From the NCBI RefSeq assembly GCF_020379485.1, contig NW_026014633.1:62001-126000 (forward strand): 64,000 bases of DNA. Direction: 5' to 3'. The notes under the pieces were generated by a model. It was not told the origin of the DNA and made no database searches. It saw only the letters and a program-made list of their open reading frames with translations. This document shows positions 22,075 through 35,037 of this stretch, piece by piece (the stretch's first letter is position 1; each line of letters begins with the position of its first letter). Source of the stretch: Brassica napus (Eukaryota; Streptophyta; Magnoliopsida; Brassicales; Brassicaceae). The translations under genes were made by a program, and so were the position numbers.

Positions 22075-22834
22075 GGAGAAGGGGTGGTTACTTCTTAACC
22101 ATTGCATCCCTTCGGTATCATTTCTGGCCATTGATTTAATCAATGGTACAGATTGCACCCTTTCGCCTATGGCAGTTACCACACGCCCTGGAACTGCCAA
22201 ACCACTCCTGGACAAGTCCAAACAAGGCCCAGACTGATTGCCCACGCCCATGACCCAACCACAAGAGCCCTCCAGCCCATTGGTACACATGGGTCATCCA
22301 CATGGCCTTGTCACTGTCCAGACCCGAACCAACTGCCCAAGACTCGAACACTCAGTCCAGCTGAGTTGAGCTGATCCCCAGCTGACCCAGCTGAGTGAGC
22401 TAGTCCATCTAGCTCAGGGAGCTGACACACTCTTCAGTGAGCTACACTGAGCTGCACTACTCTTCACTTAGCTGGTCGAGCTTGCTTACCGCACCGCCCA
22501 GCTGCCATACTCTTAGTACAGCTTCTTTCCTTTATCTTCTTCAATCCTTCTAAGTCCCTTGGTCAATTTCCAGACCTAGACTTAGTTTTCCCATGATCCA
22601 TTCTGATCACTCACTTCATCGAGCTTCACCTGGATCTTGTCCAGCTACCAGCTCGCTTGTCCAGCTCCTTTGAGCTTGTCTCCTTCTTGGATTAGCTATG
22701 TCTTAGCTTCCTGATGCCCTTAACCTTACCTTCAGGCCATGATATACTTGTCTTTAGGTCATATGACCTGACTGGTGCGTTTCCTCGCACCGCAGTCCGT
22801 CCAGACGATCCTATCCAGGATCGGGGACATGACA

Positions 22835-22848
22835 AGTCTCCCCCACTT
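22835..22848 (-). other. Polypurine tract of element C
   Basis: Minus-strand AAGTGGGGGAGACT directly abutting the 3' LTR. It is identical to the tract of G. Confidence 0.8.
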
Positions 22849-23030
22849 ACGAAGGATTCGTCCTCGAATCCAGTGGTGTTAACCTCTTGTCTCATGACAA
22901 AGGTTCCATCCGAACTCCTTTGTACCCGGAACATGGAGCATGCTCGATTGGTTCTTTCTAACCAATTCGTTGCATCTCCCACCTTGTTCCTTCTCACTGA
23001 CCACGTCTTGGTCATCATATACACAACAAG
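22849..23030 (-). other. Conserved pre-PPT segment of the long-LTR family
   Basis: Minus-strand translation gives [17 protein letters not shown] and [16 protein letters not shown], shared with 6718-6887. The frame begins abruptly and is not joined to an integrase. It may be the tail of an otherwise deleted polyprotein, or a retained cis element. Confidence 0.5.
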
Positions 23031-23292
23031 TCTCCCCCCTTGATAGATATTTAACCCAAAATCTTATCAAGTGGTTCATCAAGCACCCATACAAAGACAT
23101 GACTTGTGTCACTGACCCAACTCTCCAGGTTGCGTTCTGAGTACTCGAGTCTTAGTAGATTCAACCAATCTCCAAGCCACTCGATGCACCAGCCAAGTCC
23201 TAGCGAACATGTTCCAATCTTTAGGCTGCTCACTCTACCATGAGTCCTAACAGATTGTTCTGTTCCCTTAAGTCCTTCCTGGACAATATGGT
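23031..23292. other. Unassigned interior segment of C
   Basis: It starts with another PPT-like C-rich run (AAGTCTCCCCCCTTG) and contains no recognisable domain. The second PPT-like run suggests the interior is a patchwork of two elements. Confidence 0.4.
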
Positions 23293-23715
23293 TTATGATT
23301 CCAGCAATTCATCAATCCTGGGTAAAGGGTACTTGTTCTTCCCAGTCACCCTGCTGAAACCCCTATAATCAATGCACAACCTAAAGCTACCATCCTTTTT
23401 CTTAACAAATAGGACTGGTGCTCCCCAAGGTGATACACTAGGGCGTATGAACCCCTTCTCAAGCAACTCCTCAAGTTGCTTCTTCAGCTCTGCCATCTGA
23501 GCTGGTGCCATTCTATATGGACTTTTAGATAATGGGGCCGTTCCAGGTTCCAATTCAATGATGAATGGGTCAGCCCTATCAGGGGGAATGCCCTGTAGTG
23601 CCCCAAACACATCCTGAAATTCCCGAACCAACGGTATACCCTCTGGGTCACAGGCCCCTACAACCTCATCAGTGTAAATGGTAGCCAAAAAGGCCTCACA
23701 ACCATTTCCAAGCAT
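23293..23715 (-). pseudogene. RT N-terminal fragment of element C
   Basis: Contains the pre-RT linker ([20 protein letters not shown]) and the first RT palm/finger motifs ([20 protein letters not shown], then [13 protein letters not shown]), then stops. The catalytic FIDD motif, RNase H and integrase are absent. Substitutions at otherwise constant positions ([10 protein letters not shown] here, [10 protein letters not shown] in A and B) indicate decay. It lies in a different frame from the protease fragment next to it. Confidence 0.75.
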
Positions 23716-24119
23716 CCGTTATACTTGGACTGCTGAAACCACCAACTACAAGAGGTTGGCTTGATTCCTTGGTACTTAATCGGGGTCCAAATTCATTCTC
23801 AAGTTGCACCCTTCCCCGGTGACAATCTAGAGTTGCCCGATACTTTCCCAACCAGTCCATGCCCAAGATCACTTCATGATGCTTGAGGGGGACAACAATC
23901 AGATCTATAGGCATCGGCCTATCCAAGATCACCACAGGGATGTCCTTAACCAGACCGAGTGAGTTCATAACTTGCCCTCCGGCCGCACTCACTCGTTCAA
24001 GACCATCCCATGTTCCATACTGGAACAAACCTTTTCCAACCATTCCTGGACTCACAACACTATATGTAGCTCCAGTATCAAATAATGTGTTTCCACACCA
24101 CCGATCATTAAGTACTTAG
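23696..24119 (-). pseudogene. Protease fragment of element C
   Basis: Encodes a retropepsin-like segment including [37 protein letters not shown] and an intervening [15 protein letters not shown]. The DTGA-type active site is just upstream at about 24064-24090. It is very similar to the protease of B, the element into which C inserted. A frameshift near 23710 separates it from RT. Confidence 0.7.
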
Positions 24120-24820
24120 ATGAGTAGGATCTCGGTTTGATCACACATTTGGAAAATGTCCCATACTATTCTCCAAAGCATCACACATCTGTGAACGTCC
24201 CATACCATTCACAAAAGTGTTTATAGTATACCTCAATCCTCATCATACTAAAATACTTAACATCGTGTTTCCAATTCCTCTTGGAATTGATCCATTCCAT
24301 TCACTCAATCTTAAGGAATCCTACCTTGACTTACACTGAGTCCAAGCTGATCCATCTGATCACAAGCCCACTCATGTACTAGCCATGTAGCGTCTCCCTT
24401 AGACTAACATGAACATTGCATATGCTCACTTGTTTTGAACGGCCACCAAGGAATAACATTTACCTCCAAGAGAGTGCTGCACGTTTCTTTCAACCTAAGC
24501 CACTCTCTGGTCCATGTTACTTCCCTTGTCCAGGTCGTCCATACAAAGATCTTGCATTGCGTCCATCATCCAATCCGTCTATTATTCCCAAATAACTAGA
24601 TAAGCTAACCTTTATGTTTTCAGGGTCTTGCCGTGGAAGAGTGTATCTTGGCTAAGCCGGCTCATCTTGGAACTTCCCCGTTCACAAGCATGAAACCCAA
24701 ACTTACCTCAACTCTCACTTGGCTCACCACAACTAAGGTTCCAAGTTATCTCAGTTTTCAGAAATAAATTCGGTTTGGAACTTAACATCTTTGAGCACTG
24801 TCCGTATCAGGATCAAGCAT
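24120..24820 (-). other. Leader-like interior of C without gag
   Basis: This is where gag should lie between PBS and protease, but no long frame or Cys/His knuckle is present on either strand. The repeated words CCCATAC.ATTC and CACAT near 24150-24210 are the only notable structure. Confidence 0.5.
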
Positions 24821-24832
24821 GCTCTGATACCA
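24821..24832 (-). other. Primer binding site of element C
   Basis: Minus-strand TGGTATCAGAGC, initiator tRNA-Met type, three bases inside the 5' LTR. Confidence 0.85.
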
Positions 24833-24835
24833 ACT

Positions 24836-27800
24836 TGTAAGACCCGATCCCGGCCGACTAGGTCGCGGTCGATGCCTCACGTCGCTCAGTCCATACCTGG
24901 ACCGAACCTCTAAAAATTTTGCCCTTTATTTAAAATATCGCCCATTGGCGAGGGCTAACTCAGATCCTAGCTCAAGACTACCTTAATCATTCCCTAGCTA
25001 GAACCTTTCAACTTATGCACAGCGGAATAGTATCTACTTAACCATTGGTCTAAAACCAATCTAACACTTGCCTGGTCAGATCACCTCAGCTACTGGTCAG
25101 TAAACACAACTGCCAGCTAGCTCCAAGGTCGATCCTGAACCTAGACCAAGTCATACAATCAGAAGTTCCGTTCCCCTAAGCCATTCTATCTAGATCTATG
25201 CAACATTGACAGATCATACCTTTGCCACATTCCCGGAGCTTGTTAGCTCATTGGCCCAGCTACTGTAGCTGAAGGAACTCGTAAACTAGATGATCGAGCT
25301 GTCACACTCGAAGTGAGCTAGGACCGAGCTATGGCCAGCTGCCATATACTGCGTCCCGCTCCTTTACACACACAAAACAACTCCCTTAGGTACTTAGTCA
25401 TTCAGCCAACCATCCCCACAGACATAAGTAACCCTTGAGAAGTCTTCAAACAGCTAAGGACATGCATCTGGCCCTTACCGGCTCATGCACTGTCCCACAT
25501 CCTTTTTGCCTTATAAACTTATGATACCAAGTCCAGCTCATGGACTAACAATGCCCATCAGATCCTGAGTCAATCAACCAACCACCCCACATGACTCAGA
25601 ACTGATGAGTCTTCATACTTCCTAATCAGTCATGGAACAATGTCCCACTGAACCTGATTAGTGTTGCTCTTACCACCGGTGCATCCTTTGATCAATCAGA
25701 TCAGACACCTTGATCCATCATCCAAGGATCAGGTCGTCCATCCTTGCCCATGATCAGAGCACACACGGCCTGCCTTACCAACACCAAGGTTGATAACCAG
25801 CAATTCCTTATGATCAATATCATAAGTGACAATATGTTCCAGCACACAAACATATGATCAGATATCCTAACACAAGGATCTGACCCCAATATGCCCTCAG
25901 GTGCAATTTCGACTGCAAGCAAACCTGCTCCAAAAATCAATTAAAATTCATGACAATTCATGATAAATCATAACTAAGAGAATGGTCCAATCAGATTTCC
26001 CAGAACCGGCCTCCATCCCATAGATCTCGGCCAAGATCAGCCAAACCGGACCAAGGGACCATCTCTAAATCAATCCCTAAAAACTCATTAGGATTCATGA
26101 TAATTCATGATAAATCTTAACTAAGAGAATGGTCAAGTCAGAATTCCAAGAACCAATCTCGATCCTATGGATCTCGAACTAGAACAGCCCCACCGGCCAC
26201 CTTGACCATCTCGAAATCAATCAGATAAAAATCCCCAATACCATGATAATTCATGATAATTCACCACTAAGAGGATTCCAAAGTCAGATCGCCATAAATC
26301 CATCAGGAAGTAGGAGATCCGGACTTAGCTGCCAAACCAAGGCCATGGAGGGTTCTTCTGAACCGGCCAAGCCATGGTTCAGTGCTACTATGTCTAATCA
26401 TCAATCTCAATCATAAGAAGAAGAAATAATATGATTAATAATCATAAAACAGAGTAAGGTGTAACTGCAGGACCAGATCAGCCCATAGTGTACCAGACTA
26501 TGTCCAATGGTCTGCAGTCCCCACCTGTTACCTCATCAGGGGCGTCCATGCTCCTCCTAGCACGCCGTCATCAAACCCTTATCACATACTTCCAGTATTG
26601 ATAAGATCTAACCATGGTTCGTGCCCATCACTCCTTCCATGGAACTTCCATGAAACCAGTTTCTATACTGCATCCATCTTCAAGGCTGTTCATGCCTTTG
26701 AGAGTGGAGTCAAGCCTTCCCCCTTCTCTCCTAACCAATTGCGTGTGTTCCCAAGACACAGAGGAAGCCTTAGACATGATCATCCATGATCAATCACCAT
26801 CCAAAGGTCGTGCATCACTTCCCTCTTTTTTCCCCATGAAACTGCTTTCCACACCAATCTCCCTTTAAGGCTGCATTGGCCCTTGGGAATGGATTCCGGC
26901 CAACTCCCTCCTTTCCTCACCATTTGCGTGTGTTCACAGGCTCCAGATAAGGCTTTGGGTGTTGTCAACAATGATCAAAACCGTTCAGAGGGTCGTTCTC
27001 AACTTCCCCCTTGATCTGCCCCAAAACTGTCTCTTTATGGGCTTCACACCACCATGGGTCTTGGATTGGGAATCCGACCAACTCTCTGTATTTTTCTCTG
27101 GATTCTTTGTGTTTCAGGGTGTAGAAGGAAGCCCTGGCGTGCCTGCAAAGGCACGGACTTGCCTTCCTTATATAGGAGAAGGGGTGGTTACTTCTTAACC
27201 ATTGCATCCCTTCGGTATCATTTCTGGCCATTGATTTAATCAATGGTACAGATTGCACCCTTTCGCCTATGGCAGTTACCACACGCCCTGGAACTGCCAA
27301 ACCACTCCTGGACAAGTCCAAACAAGGCCCAGACTGATTGCCCACGCCCATGACCCAACCACAAGAGCCCTCCAGCCCATTGGTACACATGGGTCATCCA
27401 CATGGCCTTGTCACTGTCCAGACCCGAACCAACTGCCCAAGACTCGAACACTCAGTCCAGCTGAGTTGAGCTGATCCCCAGCTGACCCAGCTGAGTGAGC
27501 TAGTCCATCTAGCTCAGGGAGCTGACACACTCTTCAGTGAGCTACACTGAGCTGCACTACTCTTCACTTAGCTGGTCGAGCTTGCTTACCGCACCGCCCA
27601 ACTGCCATACTCTTAGTACAGCTTCTTTCCTTTATCTTCTTCAATCCTTCTAAGTCCCTTGGTCAATTTCCAGACCTAGACTTAGTTTTCCCATGATCCA
27701 TTCTGATCACTCACTTCATCGAGCTTCACCTGGATCTTGTCCAGCTACCAGCTCGCTTGTCCAGCTCCTTTGAGCTTGTCTCCTTCTTGGATTAGCTATG

Positions 27801-27934
27801 CCTTAGCTTCCTGATGTCCTTAACCTTACCTTCAGGCCATGATATACTTGTCTTTAGGTCATATGACCTGACTGGTGCGTTTCCTCGCACCGCAGTCCGT
27901 CCAGACGATCCTATCCAGGATCGGGGACATGACA
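24836..27934 (-). repeat. 5' LTR of element C (3099 bp)
   Basis: Same length as its partner at 19736-22834 and nearly identical. It would drive transcription on the minus strand from the TATA box at 27168-27174. Confidence 0.93.
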
Positions 27935-27939
27935 GTGCG

Positions 27940-29280
27940 GCCGGAGGGCAAGTTATGAACTCACTTGGTCTGGTTAAGGACATCCCTGTGGTGATCTTGG
28001 ATAGGCCGATGCCTATAGATCTGATTGTTGTCCCCCTCAAGCCTCATGAAGTGATCTTGGGCATGGACTGGTTGGGAAAGTATCGGGCAACTCTAGATTG
28101 TCACCAGGGAAGGGTGCAACTTGAGAACGAGTTTGGACCCCCGATTAAGTACCATGGAATCAAGCCAACCTCTTGTAGTTTGGTGGTTTCAGCAGTCCAA
28201 GTAGAACGGATACTTGGAAATGGTTGTGAGGCCTTTTTGGCTACCATTTACACTGATGAGGTTGTAGGGGCCTGTGACCCAGAGGGTATACCATTGGTTC
28301 GGGAATTTCAGGATGTGTTTGGGGCACTACAGGGCATTCCCCCTGATAGGGCTGACCCATTCATCATTGAATTGGAACCTGGAACGGCCCCATTATCAAA
28401 AAGTCCATATAGAATGGCACCAGCTGAGATGGCAGAGCTGAAGAAGCAACTTGAGGAGTTGCTTGAGAAGGGGTTCATACGCCCTAGTGTATCACCTTGG
28501 GGAGCACCAGTCCTATTTGTTAAGAAAAAGGATGGTAGCTTTAGGTTGTGCATTGATTATAGGGGTTTGAACAGGGTGACTGTGAAGAACAAGTACCCTT
28601 TACCCAGAATTGATGAGTTGTTGGATCAACTCTGTGGAGCCAAGTGGTTCTCCAAGATTGACCTGGCCTCTGGGTATCATCAGATCCCCATTGCACCAGA
28701 TGATGTGAGGAAGACAGCGTTCCGAACTAGGTATGGCCACTATGAGTTTGTGGTTATGCCGTTCGGACTGACCAATGCACCTGCTGCATTCATGAAGATG
28801 ATGAACGGCATCTATAGGGAATACTTGGACGAGTTTGTGATCATCTTCATTGATGATATACTCGTGTATTCCAAGACAAAGGAGGACCATGAAAGACACC
28901 TTAGGGCGGTGTTGGGCCGCCTGAGAGAACAGAAGCTCTTTGCTAAGCTAAGCAAGTGTAGTTTCTGGCAGAAGAGCATTGGGTTTCTTGGACATGTGGT
29001 GTCTGATAAAGGAGTCTCAGTGAATCAAGATAAGATCAAATGTATCCAGGAATGGCCACATCCAAAGAATGCTACGGAAGTTAGAAGCTTCTTAGGGTTG
29101 TCTGGTTATTACAGGAAATATGTCAAGGGGTTCTCCAGCATAGCTCAACCTATGACTAAGCTGACATGCAAGGACGTGAGGTTCACATGGTCTAAGGAGT
29201 GTGCGAAAAGTTTTGTAGCACTCAAGAACATGTTGACTAATGCACCTGTCCTGGTGTTGCCTGAGGCTGATCAGCCTTAA
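27940..29280 (+). pseudogene. Protease-RT part of pol, element B
   Basis: Resumes the protease interrupted at 19735 ([19 protein letters not shown], then [18 protein letters not shown]) and continues through the complete RT. RT motifs are [19 protein letters not shown], the palm [28 protein letters not shown] and the catalytic FIDDI at 28846-28860. The frame enters the RNase H region and is ended by a single TAA at 29278-29280 after EADQP; at this codon element A has Tyr. RT is otherwise intact. Confidence 0.85.
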
Positions 29281-31191
29281 GTGGTGTATACGGATGCGTC
29301 CATAACCGGTCTTGGTTGTGTATTGACACAACATAGGAAGGTGATAGCCTATGCTTCCCGACAGCTAAGGAAGCATGAGGGTAACTATCCGACCCATGAT
29401 TTGGAGATGGCTGCAGTAGTATTTGCATTAAAGATATGGAGATCATATCTTTATGGTGCCAGGGTGCAAATACTCACAGACCATAAGAGCTTGAAGTACA
29501 TATTCACTCAGCCTGAGTTAAACTTAAGGCAGAGGAGATGGATGGAGTTTGTTGCAGATTATGATCTGGACATAGCTTATCATCCTGGAGAAGCTAACCT
29601 AGTGGCTGATGCTTTGAGCCGCAGAAGGGCTGAAGTGTCATCTGAGAGGGAGGCGGATGAACTGGAAGGGATGATCAGGTCCTTGAACCTCAACACCTTG
29701 GTTGGTTCAGATGAGCTATTGGGGTTGGAGGCAGTGAACCAGGCCGATCTCCTGACCAGGATCAGGCAAGCACGGGGCCTGGATGAAAATCTAAAGAAGG
29801 TAGCCGCCAATGACAAGACCGAGTACCAGATAACTGACAATGGTACCATCTTGGTCAATGGGAGGGTCAGTGTTCCTAATGATAAGGAACTCAAAGAAGA
29901 GATTATGAGACAGGCTCATAAGTCTAAGTTTTCAGTTCATCCTGGACTGAACAAGATGTATAGGGATCTGAAAAGGTACTACCATTGGGTGAGGATGAAA
30001 TCTGATGTTGCAGAGTGGGTGGCTAAGTGTCCCACTTGTCAACTGGTGAAGGCAGAACATCAGGTTCCCAGTGGTCTACTTCAGAACCTACCCATACCAG
30101 AATGGAAATGGGATCACATCACTACCAGGAATAAGAAAGATGCAGTATGGGTTGTGGTTGATCGGCTGACCAAGTCCGCTCATTTCCTGCCTATCAAGAA
30201 AGGGGATGGGTTCGACCGGATTGTGCAAGTGTACCTAGACGAGGTAGTGAGGTTGCATGGTGTTCCAGCAAGCATTGTCTCGGACAGGGATCCAAGATTT
30301 ACATATTATTTCTGGCAGGCTTTCCAAAAGGCCTTGGGAACCAGAGTGAATATGAGCACATCTTATCATCCTCAGACGGATGGGCAGTCTGAAAGGACAA
30401 TCCAAACCTTGGAGGATATGCTCAGGGCGTGTGTGTTAGACTGGGGAGAGTCTTGGGAAAAACACTTACCCTTAGTGGAGTTTGCTTACAACAACAGCTT
30501 CCATACAAGCATTGGTATGTCGCCATATGAGGCTTTGTATGGTAGGCCGTGCAGGACACCCCTATGCTGGACCCAAGTGGGGGAGCGTAGCATGTTGGGT
30601 CCTGAGATTGTAGAACAGACAACTGAGAAGATCAGGATGGTCAAAGAGAAGATGAAAGAGCGTAGGAAACATCTTGAGTTTGAGGTCAATGACCTGGTGT
30701 ATCTCAAGATGATTACCTTTAAGGGTAGGACCAGGGTTTCTGGACGAAAGAAACTGGATCCTAGGTACTTGGGTCCATTCAGGATCATAGAGAGAGTGGG
30801 TGCAGTGGCATACAAGTTGGACTTCCCATCAGCAATGGATGCATACCACAATATGTTCCATGTATCCCAACTCCGGAAATGCTTGTCTGAACAAGACATT
30901 GTCTTGCCCGAGATTCCTGCTGACCTTGGTAAGGACCTGGCTTTGGAAACCTTGCCGGTTCGGATTATGGATCGGTCAGAGAAAGCTATGAGAAAGAAGA
31001 CAGTTCCCATGATCAAAGTGGTGTGGGATTACAACGGTAAAGACCTCATCACTTGGGAAACAGAAGCAAAAATGAAAGCTATGTATCCGGATTGGTACAG
31101 ACAATTTCTTCCTGAGGAAACACTTAACATGGATTTGAGGACGAATCCCAAGTTAGTGGGGGAGACTTGTCATGTCCCCGATCCTAGATAG
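29281..31191 (+). pseudogene. RNase H, integrase and chromodomain of element B
   Basis: Same frame as the upstream RT, separated only by the stop. RNase H motifs are [24 protein letters not shown] and a later DHKSLKYIF. Integrase keeps its zinc-binding segment ([11 protein letters not shown]) and the second Asp and Glu ([18 protein letters not shown]). It lacks nine residues at 30121 compared with fragment H and so loses the first catalytic Asp. A further in-frame loss of about 11 residues follows at about 30645. The GPY region and chromodomain ([17 protein letters not shown]) close the frame, which ends in the 3' LTR. Confidence 0.85.
31150..31167 (+). other. Polypurine tract of element B
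   Basis: AAGTTAGTGGGGGAGACT immediately precedes the TGTCATG start of the 3' LTR. Confidence 0.75.
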
Positions 31192-31916
31192 GATCGCCCG
31201 GACGAGCCATGGTGCGGGGAGACGCACCAGTCAGGTCATTAGACCTTGAGACAAGCGTATCATGGCCCTGAATGAAGGTTAAGGGCATCAGTCAGCTGAG
31301 ACTTAACCACGATACGATGGAAACAAGGGTAAAGGAGTTGAGTGAGTGTTTAGGCAGCTGGACGAGTGTTGGTTTGAGTTCAATCAGCTCGGTTCAGCTA
31401 GTATTCAGTTCACCATGATCTGTTCAGCTCACAGGAGCTGGTGGACTAGCTCACTCAGCTGGGAACAGCTGGAGGTCAGCTCAATCCGGTGAACGGTGCG
31501 TTCTGGTTCGGATCAGTGTGGACGAGTCCGGGACGGTTACTGGGTGAGCCGTTGGTCCGGGTGCAGGACGGTTCGACCAAATTGGTCTTAGGCTTGGGAC
31601 AGGGAGTGGGCAAGCTTCCAGAGTGTGAGCTGAGGCTCAGTGATCGATTTGTCAAAGGAAGAAAATGGGAGAAACCGCCAATGGGCGGTTATGGGACGGT
31701 TATGGGACGGTTTTGGGAAGAAGGGATGTGATTTTTGGTAACTGTTCGCCCAGGCGGTTGGGGACAGTTTAAGTCGTCCTCTCTCTCTCATTTCTGCCAT
31801 TCTGGTCGATTTTTACTCACTTTCACACAGAGAGAAACACAGAGAAAATTCAAGAGAGAAAGAAAGACACAAACCTTGGATTGGCCGATTTGATCCAAGA
31901 GATTGTTCTTGAGTGT
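31168..31916 (+). repeat. 3' LTR of B, left part
   Basis: Begins TGTCATGTCCCCG and aligns with 50860-51608. It is interrupted at 31916 by element A and resumes at 49513. The TSD AGTGT of A is at 31912-31916 and 49508-49512. Confidence 0.85.
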
Positions 31917-33837
31917 TGTAAGACCCGTTCCTGGTCTCTTGACCCAACTGGATACGAATGCTTACTTATTAATTTCTTTGCTTGTTTGATCCATTTTAAG
32001 TCTTTTATTTGCTAAGTCATATTCGAATATGAGGTTCATAAACAAAGGAACAGATTGCACAGCGGAATAACAATGTATAAACTTTGTATTACTTAGAAAC
32101 ATGAGATTCAATACACAACTTCTTAACAGTCTCATAGACAATCACTAGTTCATCCCTAGTATCATCTAACCACACGTTACACAGCCTCTCACTGACCGAG
32201 CCTTCACGGCTCCTTGGCTTGACCAGAACCATCCTTAGTTCCTGAAACCACAACCAGATAAGCATTAATCAACCACAACCTTCCTACCGTATCCTAAGTC
32301 ATTCAACCAACCACCCCTTGACTTAGAATCAGATAGATAGTCCAGAATAGATAACAGAACACACGAACAGATCCGGATCGTCCCCAAGGACCAATCCGTC
32401 TAACCGGATAGAATCTAGGTGCGACCGGCCAATGGAGTCCGGCTCGATGGCCCAACGGACTCCCTTACCTGATCCGGCCTTAGGCCTGGATCCAATCGGC
32501 CAAGTAAGCCTCAAGCCTAATCTGGAAGGCTTAGCAACCGGTCAGACCTTGCGACTCTACCTTGGCTTAGACAAACCGTGACCTTGTCTTGACTAGACAA
32601 GCCATAGGCTGATCCATAAGGATCGGTCCTAACCTGTCCCGAAAGACACCGTTTGGAACATGTACCCTTTGGCCATTCGTGCCTCTTGCACACTCGTGAC
32701 TCTTGACAACTCGTGCCCTTTGGGTCATTCCCAACCGTTCATCCTAACCGCCCAGTCTTGGTGCGATCGGATCATCCCACTAACCGACCCGTGTCTAGGC
32801 TAGCGGTTTGATTATGTTCGGCCAAAGCCTAGGGACGTGTCCCTTGGACTCAACCAACACAACCTTTCGTGTTTAACCAGAGAGAAGAGAAGAGAAACGA
32901 ATTGAAACAGATAAGGAGAGCCGGATGGGACTTAGGAACCGAGCAGAGCCGCGGTGTGGTCGCATGGACCGTCCGTTCGGTCTGATGGAGCCACGGCCCA
33001 TCACATACCTTGTGAACCACGTCTGGGTTCTCCATGCTCTTCTCCTTGTCTTGATCTCCCATTCTTGACCGGAGTTAGTTCTCAAACGATCAGAGTCGCC
33101 GGAACACAACACCACCACAATCGGCCTTTCTCTTGGCCGGAACTCTCTCTTTCTCTCTTTCTTTCTCTCTACGGTTTCTCTGAGTATTTTACTCTGGAAT
33201 TGGATAATGAAATCGACCAGAGAGCCCCCATATTTATAGAAAACGAGGGGGTAAGTCTTGCCCCACGAACAGGCATGACTTGCTAGCGAATGGGCACCAT
33301 CGGCCAAGGGTTGTCCCCTTTCGGCCACTTGCATCCCTTCGCCCTTTCTGATTGGGTTTGGGGTCGGCCACAAGCCCAACCCACGCCCCAAGCCTCCTGG
33401 ACTTAGACCATGGCCTTGTCCTAAGACCCAACTGCCCATGGCCTCATGGCCGGACCTCACAGCCCGCCACTGACTCGGACCCGAACCATCGGCCTAAAGC
33501 CCGGATAGTCCTTCTAGCTGAGATGAGCTGACTCTCAGCTGCCTCAGCTGAGTGAGCTAGTAGTCCAGCTAGTGGAGCTGACCTAGTAGGGACTGAGCTG
33601 GAGTGAACTGAACCTAGCTTCCTTGAGCTGGCCGAGCTACTCGTCCACTTCGTCCAGCTACCGTCTTACTCCTCCTAGCTGTCTCTTAGCTTGTATAAGG
33701 TTAAGTCTAAGTTTCCTTATGTCCTTAACCTTCTTTCTCGACCATGGAACGCTTGCCTTGATGTCCTAGGACTGGCTTGCACGTTTCCTCGAACCATGGC
33801 CGTCCCAACAATCCTACTCAGGATTGGGGGCGTGACA
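31917..33837 (-). repeat. 3' LTR of element A (1921 bp)
   Basis: TGTAAGACCCGTTCC...GGGCGTGACA. It includes a minus-strand TATAAATA box at 33231-33239 and the AGCT-rich block at 33520-33690. Compared with the 5' LTR it lost about 86 bases near 32270. Confidence 0.92.
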
Positions 33838-35037
33838 AGTCTCCCCCCCTTGGGATGGATTCGTCCTCGAATCCGAATCGAATGCTTCCTCGGAAACAAA
33901 TTGATCCAACCACTCTGGGTACTCTGCTTTCATTCTAGCTTCGGTTTTCCAAGTGATTATATCTTGACCATTACAGTCCCAGACGACCTTGACCATCTGG
34001 ACCGTCTTCTTCCTTGTTGCTTTTTCCATCCTATCTATGATTCGAACTGGTCTTGTTTCCAAGGTTAGGTTCTTACCAAGATCGTCTGGAATGGCAGGAA
34101 GAGCGATGTCTTGGTCCGTCATACATTTCCGAAGTTGGGAGACGTGGAACACATTATGGAATGCGTCCATCTTAGCCGGCAATTCCAACTTATAGGCCAC
34201 CATCCCAACTCTTTCAGTGACCTTGAATGGCCCCAAGTATCTTGGATCTAACTTCCGTCTTCCGGAGATCCGGACTCGTCCTTTGAAGGTAATCATTTTG
34301 AGATACACCAAGTCACCTACTTGGAACTCGAGATCTTTCCTTCTTCGATCTGCATAGTTCTTTTGGCGGTCTTGTGCCTGTCTCATCTTATCCCTCAAGA
34401 ACTTGATCTTTTCGGTTGTCTCTTTGACAATCTCCGGACCAATCATGCTGCGTTCCCCAACTTGGGTCCAGCATAAGGGTGTCCTGCATGGACGCCCATA
34501 CAGAGCTTCTTATAGCGACATGCCAATACTACTATGGAAGCTATTGTTGTAAGCAAATTCTACCAGAGGTAGATGTTTCTCCCAGGAATCACCCCAGTCT
34601 AGAACACATGCTCGCAACATATCTTCCAATGTCTGGATCGTACGTTCAGACTGTCCATCCGTCTGTGGGTGATAGGCTGTACTCATGTTCACTCTTGTTC
34701 CTAAAGCTTTTTGGAAAGCCTTCCAGAAGTAAGATGTGAACCTTGAATCCCTATCTGATACTATGCTTGCCGGCACACCATGTAGTCGGACGATCTCATC
34801 AATGTACTTACGTACAATCTGATCTACCCTATCCGACTTTTTGATAGCCAGGAAGTGTGCTGATTTGGTTAGGCGATCAACCACAACCCAAACCGCATCT
34901 TTCTTATTCCTCGTGGTAGGGAACCCAGTCACAAAGTCCATTGTGATGTGATCCCATTTCCATTCTGGAATAGGCAAGCTTTGTAATAACCCACTAGGCA
35001 CTTGATGTTCTGCTTTGATGAGTTAGCAAGTGGAACA
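33814..35037 (-). pseudogene. Integrase core to chromodomain of element A
   Basis: This is the C-terminal part of pol downstream of the F insertion. The integrase core shows [15 protein letters not shown] and [10 protein letters not shown], so all three acidic residues are present. Two stops break the frame: TAA near 35024 just after the zinc-finger CSTC, and another near 34510 (after SIGMSL). The GPY-like region (RYLGPFKVTERVG) and the chromodomain (DIITWKTEARMKAEYPEW) follow at 33814-34446. It is nearly collinear with fragment H at 4237-5880. Confidence 0.85.
33838..33851 (-). other. Polypurine tract of element A
   Basis: Minus-strand AAGGGGGGGAGACT directly before the 3' LTR. Confidence 0.8.

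Larger units (their letters stand above)
19736..22834 (-). repeat. 3' LTR of element C (3099 bp)
   Basis: TGTAAGACCCGATCCC...GGGGACATGACA. Contains three direct repeats of about 150 bases (20832-21270), a minus-strand TATA box, and the AGCT-rich block (22355-22510). No genuine coding region is seen. Confidence 0.93.
19736..27934 (-). mobile_element. Young non-autonomous long-LTR element C
   Basis: Two 3099-base LTRs flank a 2001-base interior, with the 5-base TSD GTGCG at 19731-19735 and 27935-27939. The PBS (24821-24832) and PPT (22835-22848) are intact. By eye I see only about 15-18 differences between the LTRs, so the insertion is recent. The interior retains only protease and the start of RT. 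It has no recognisable gag, RNase H or integrase, so movement must have depended on another element. It interrupts the protease of B. Confidence 0.93.
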
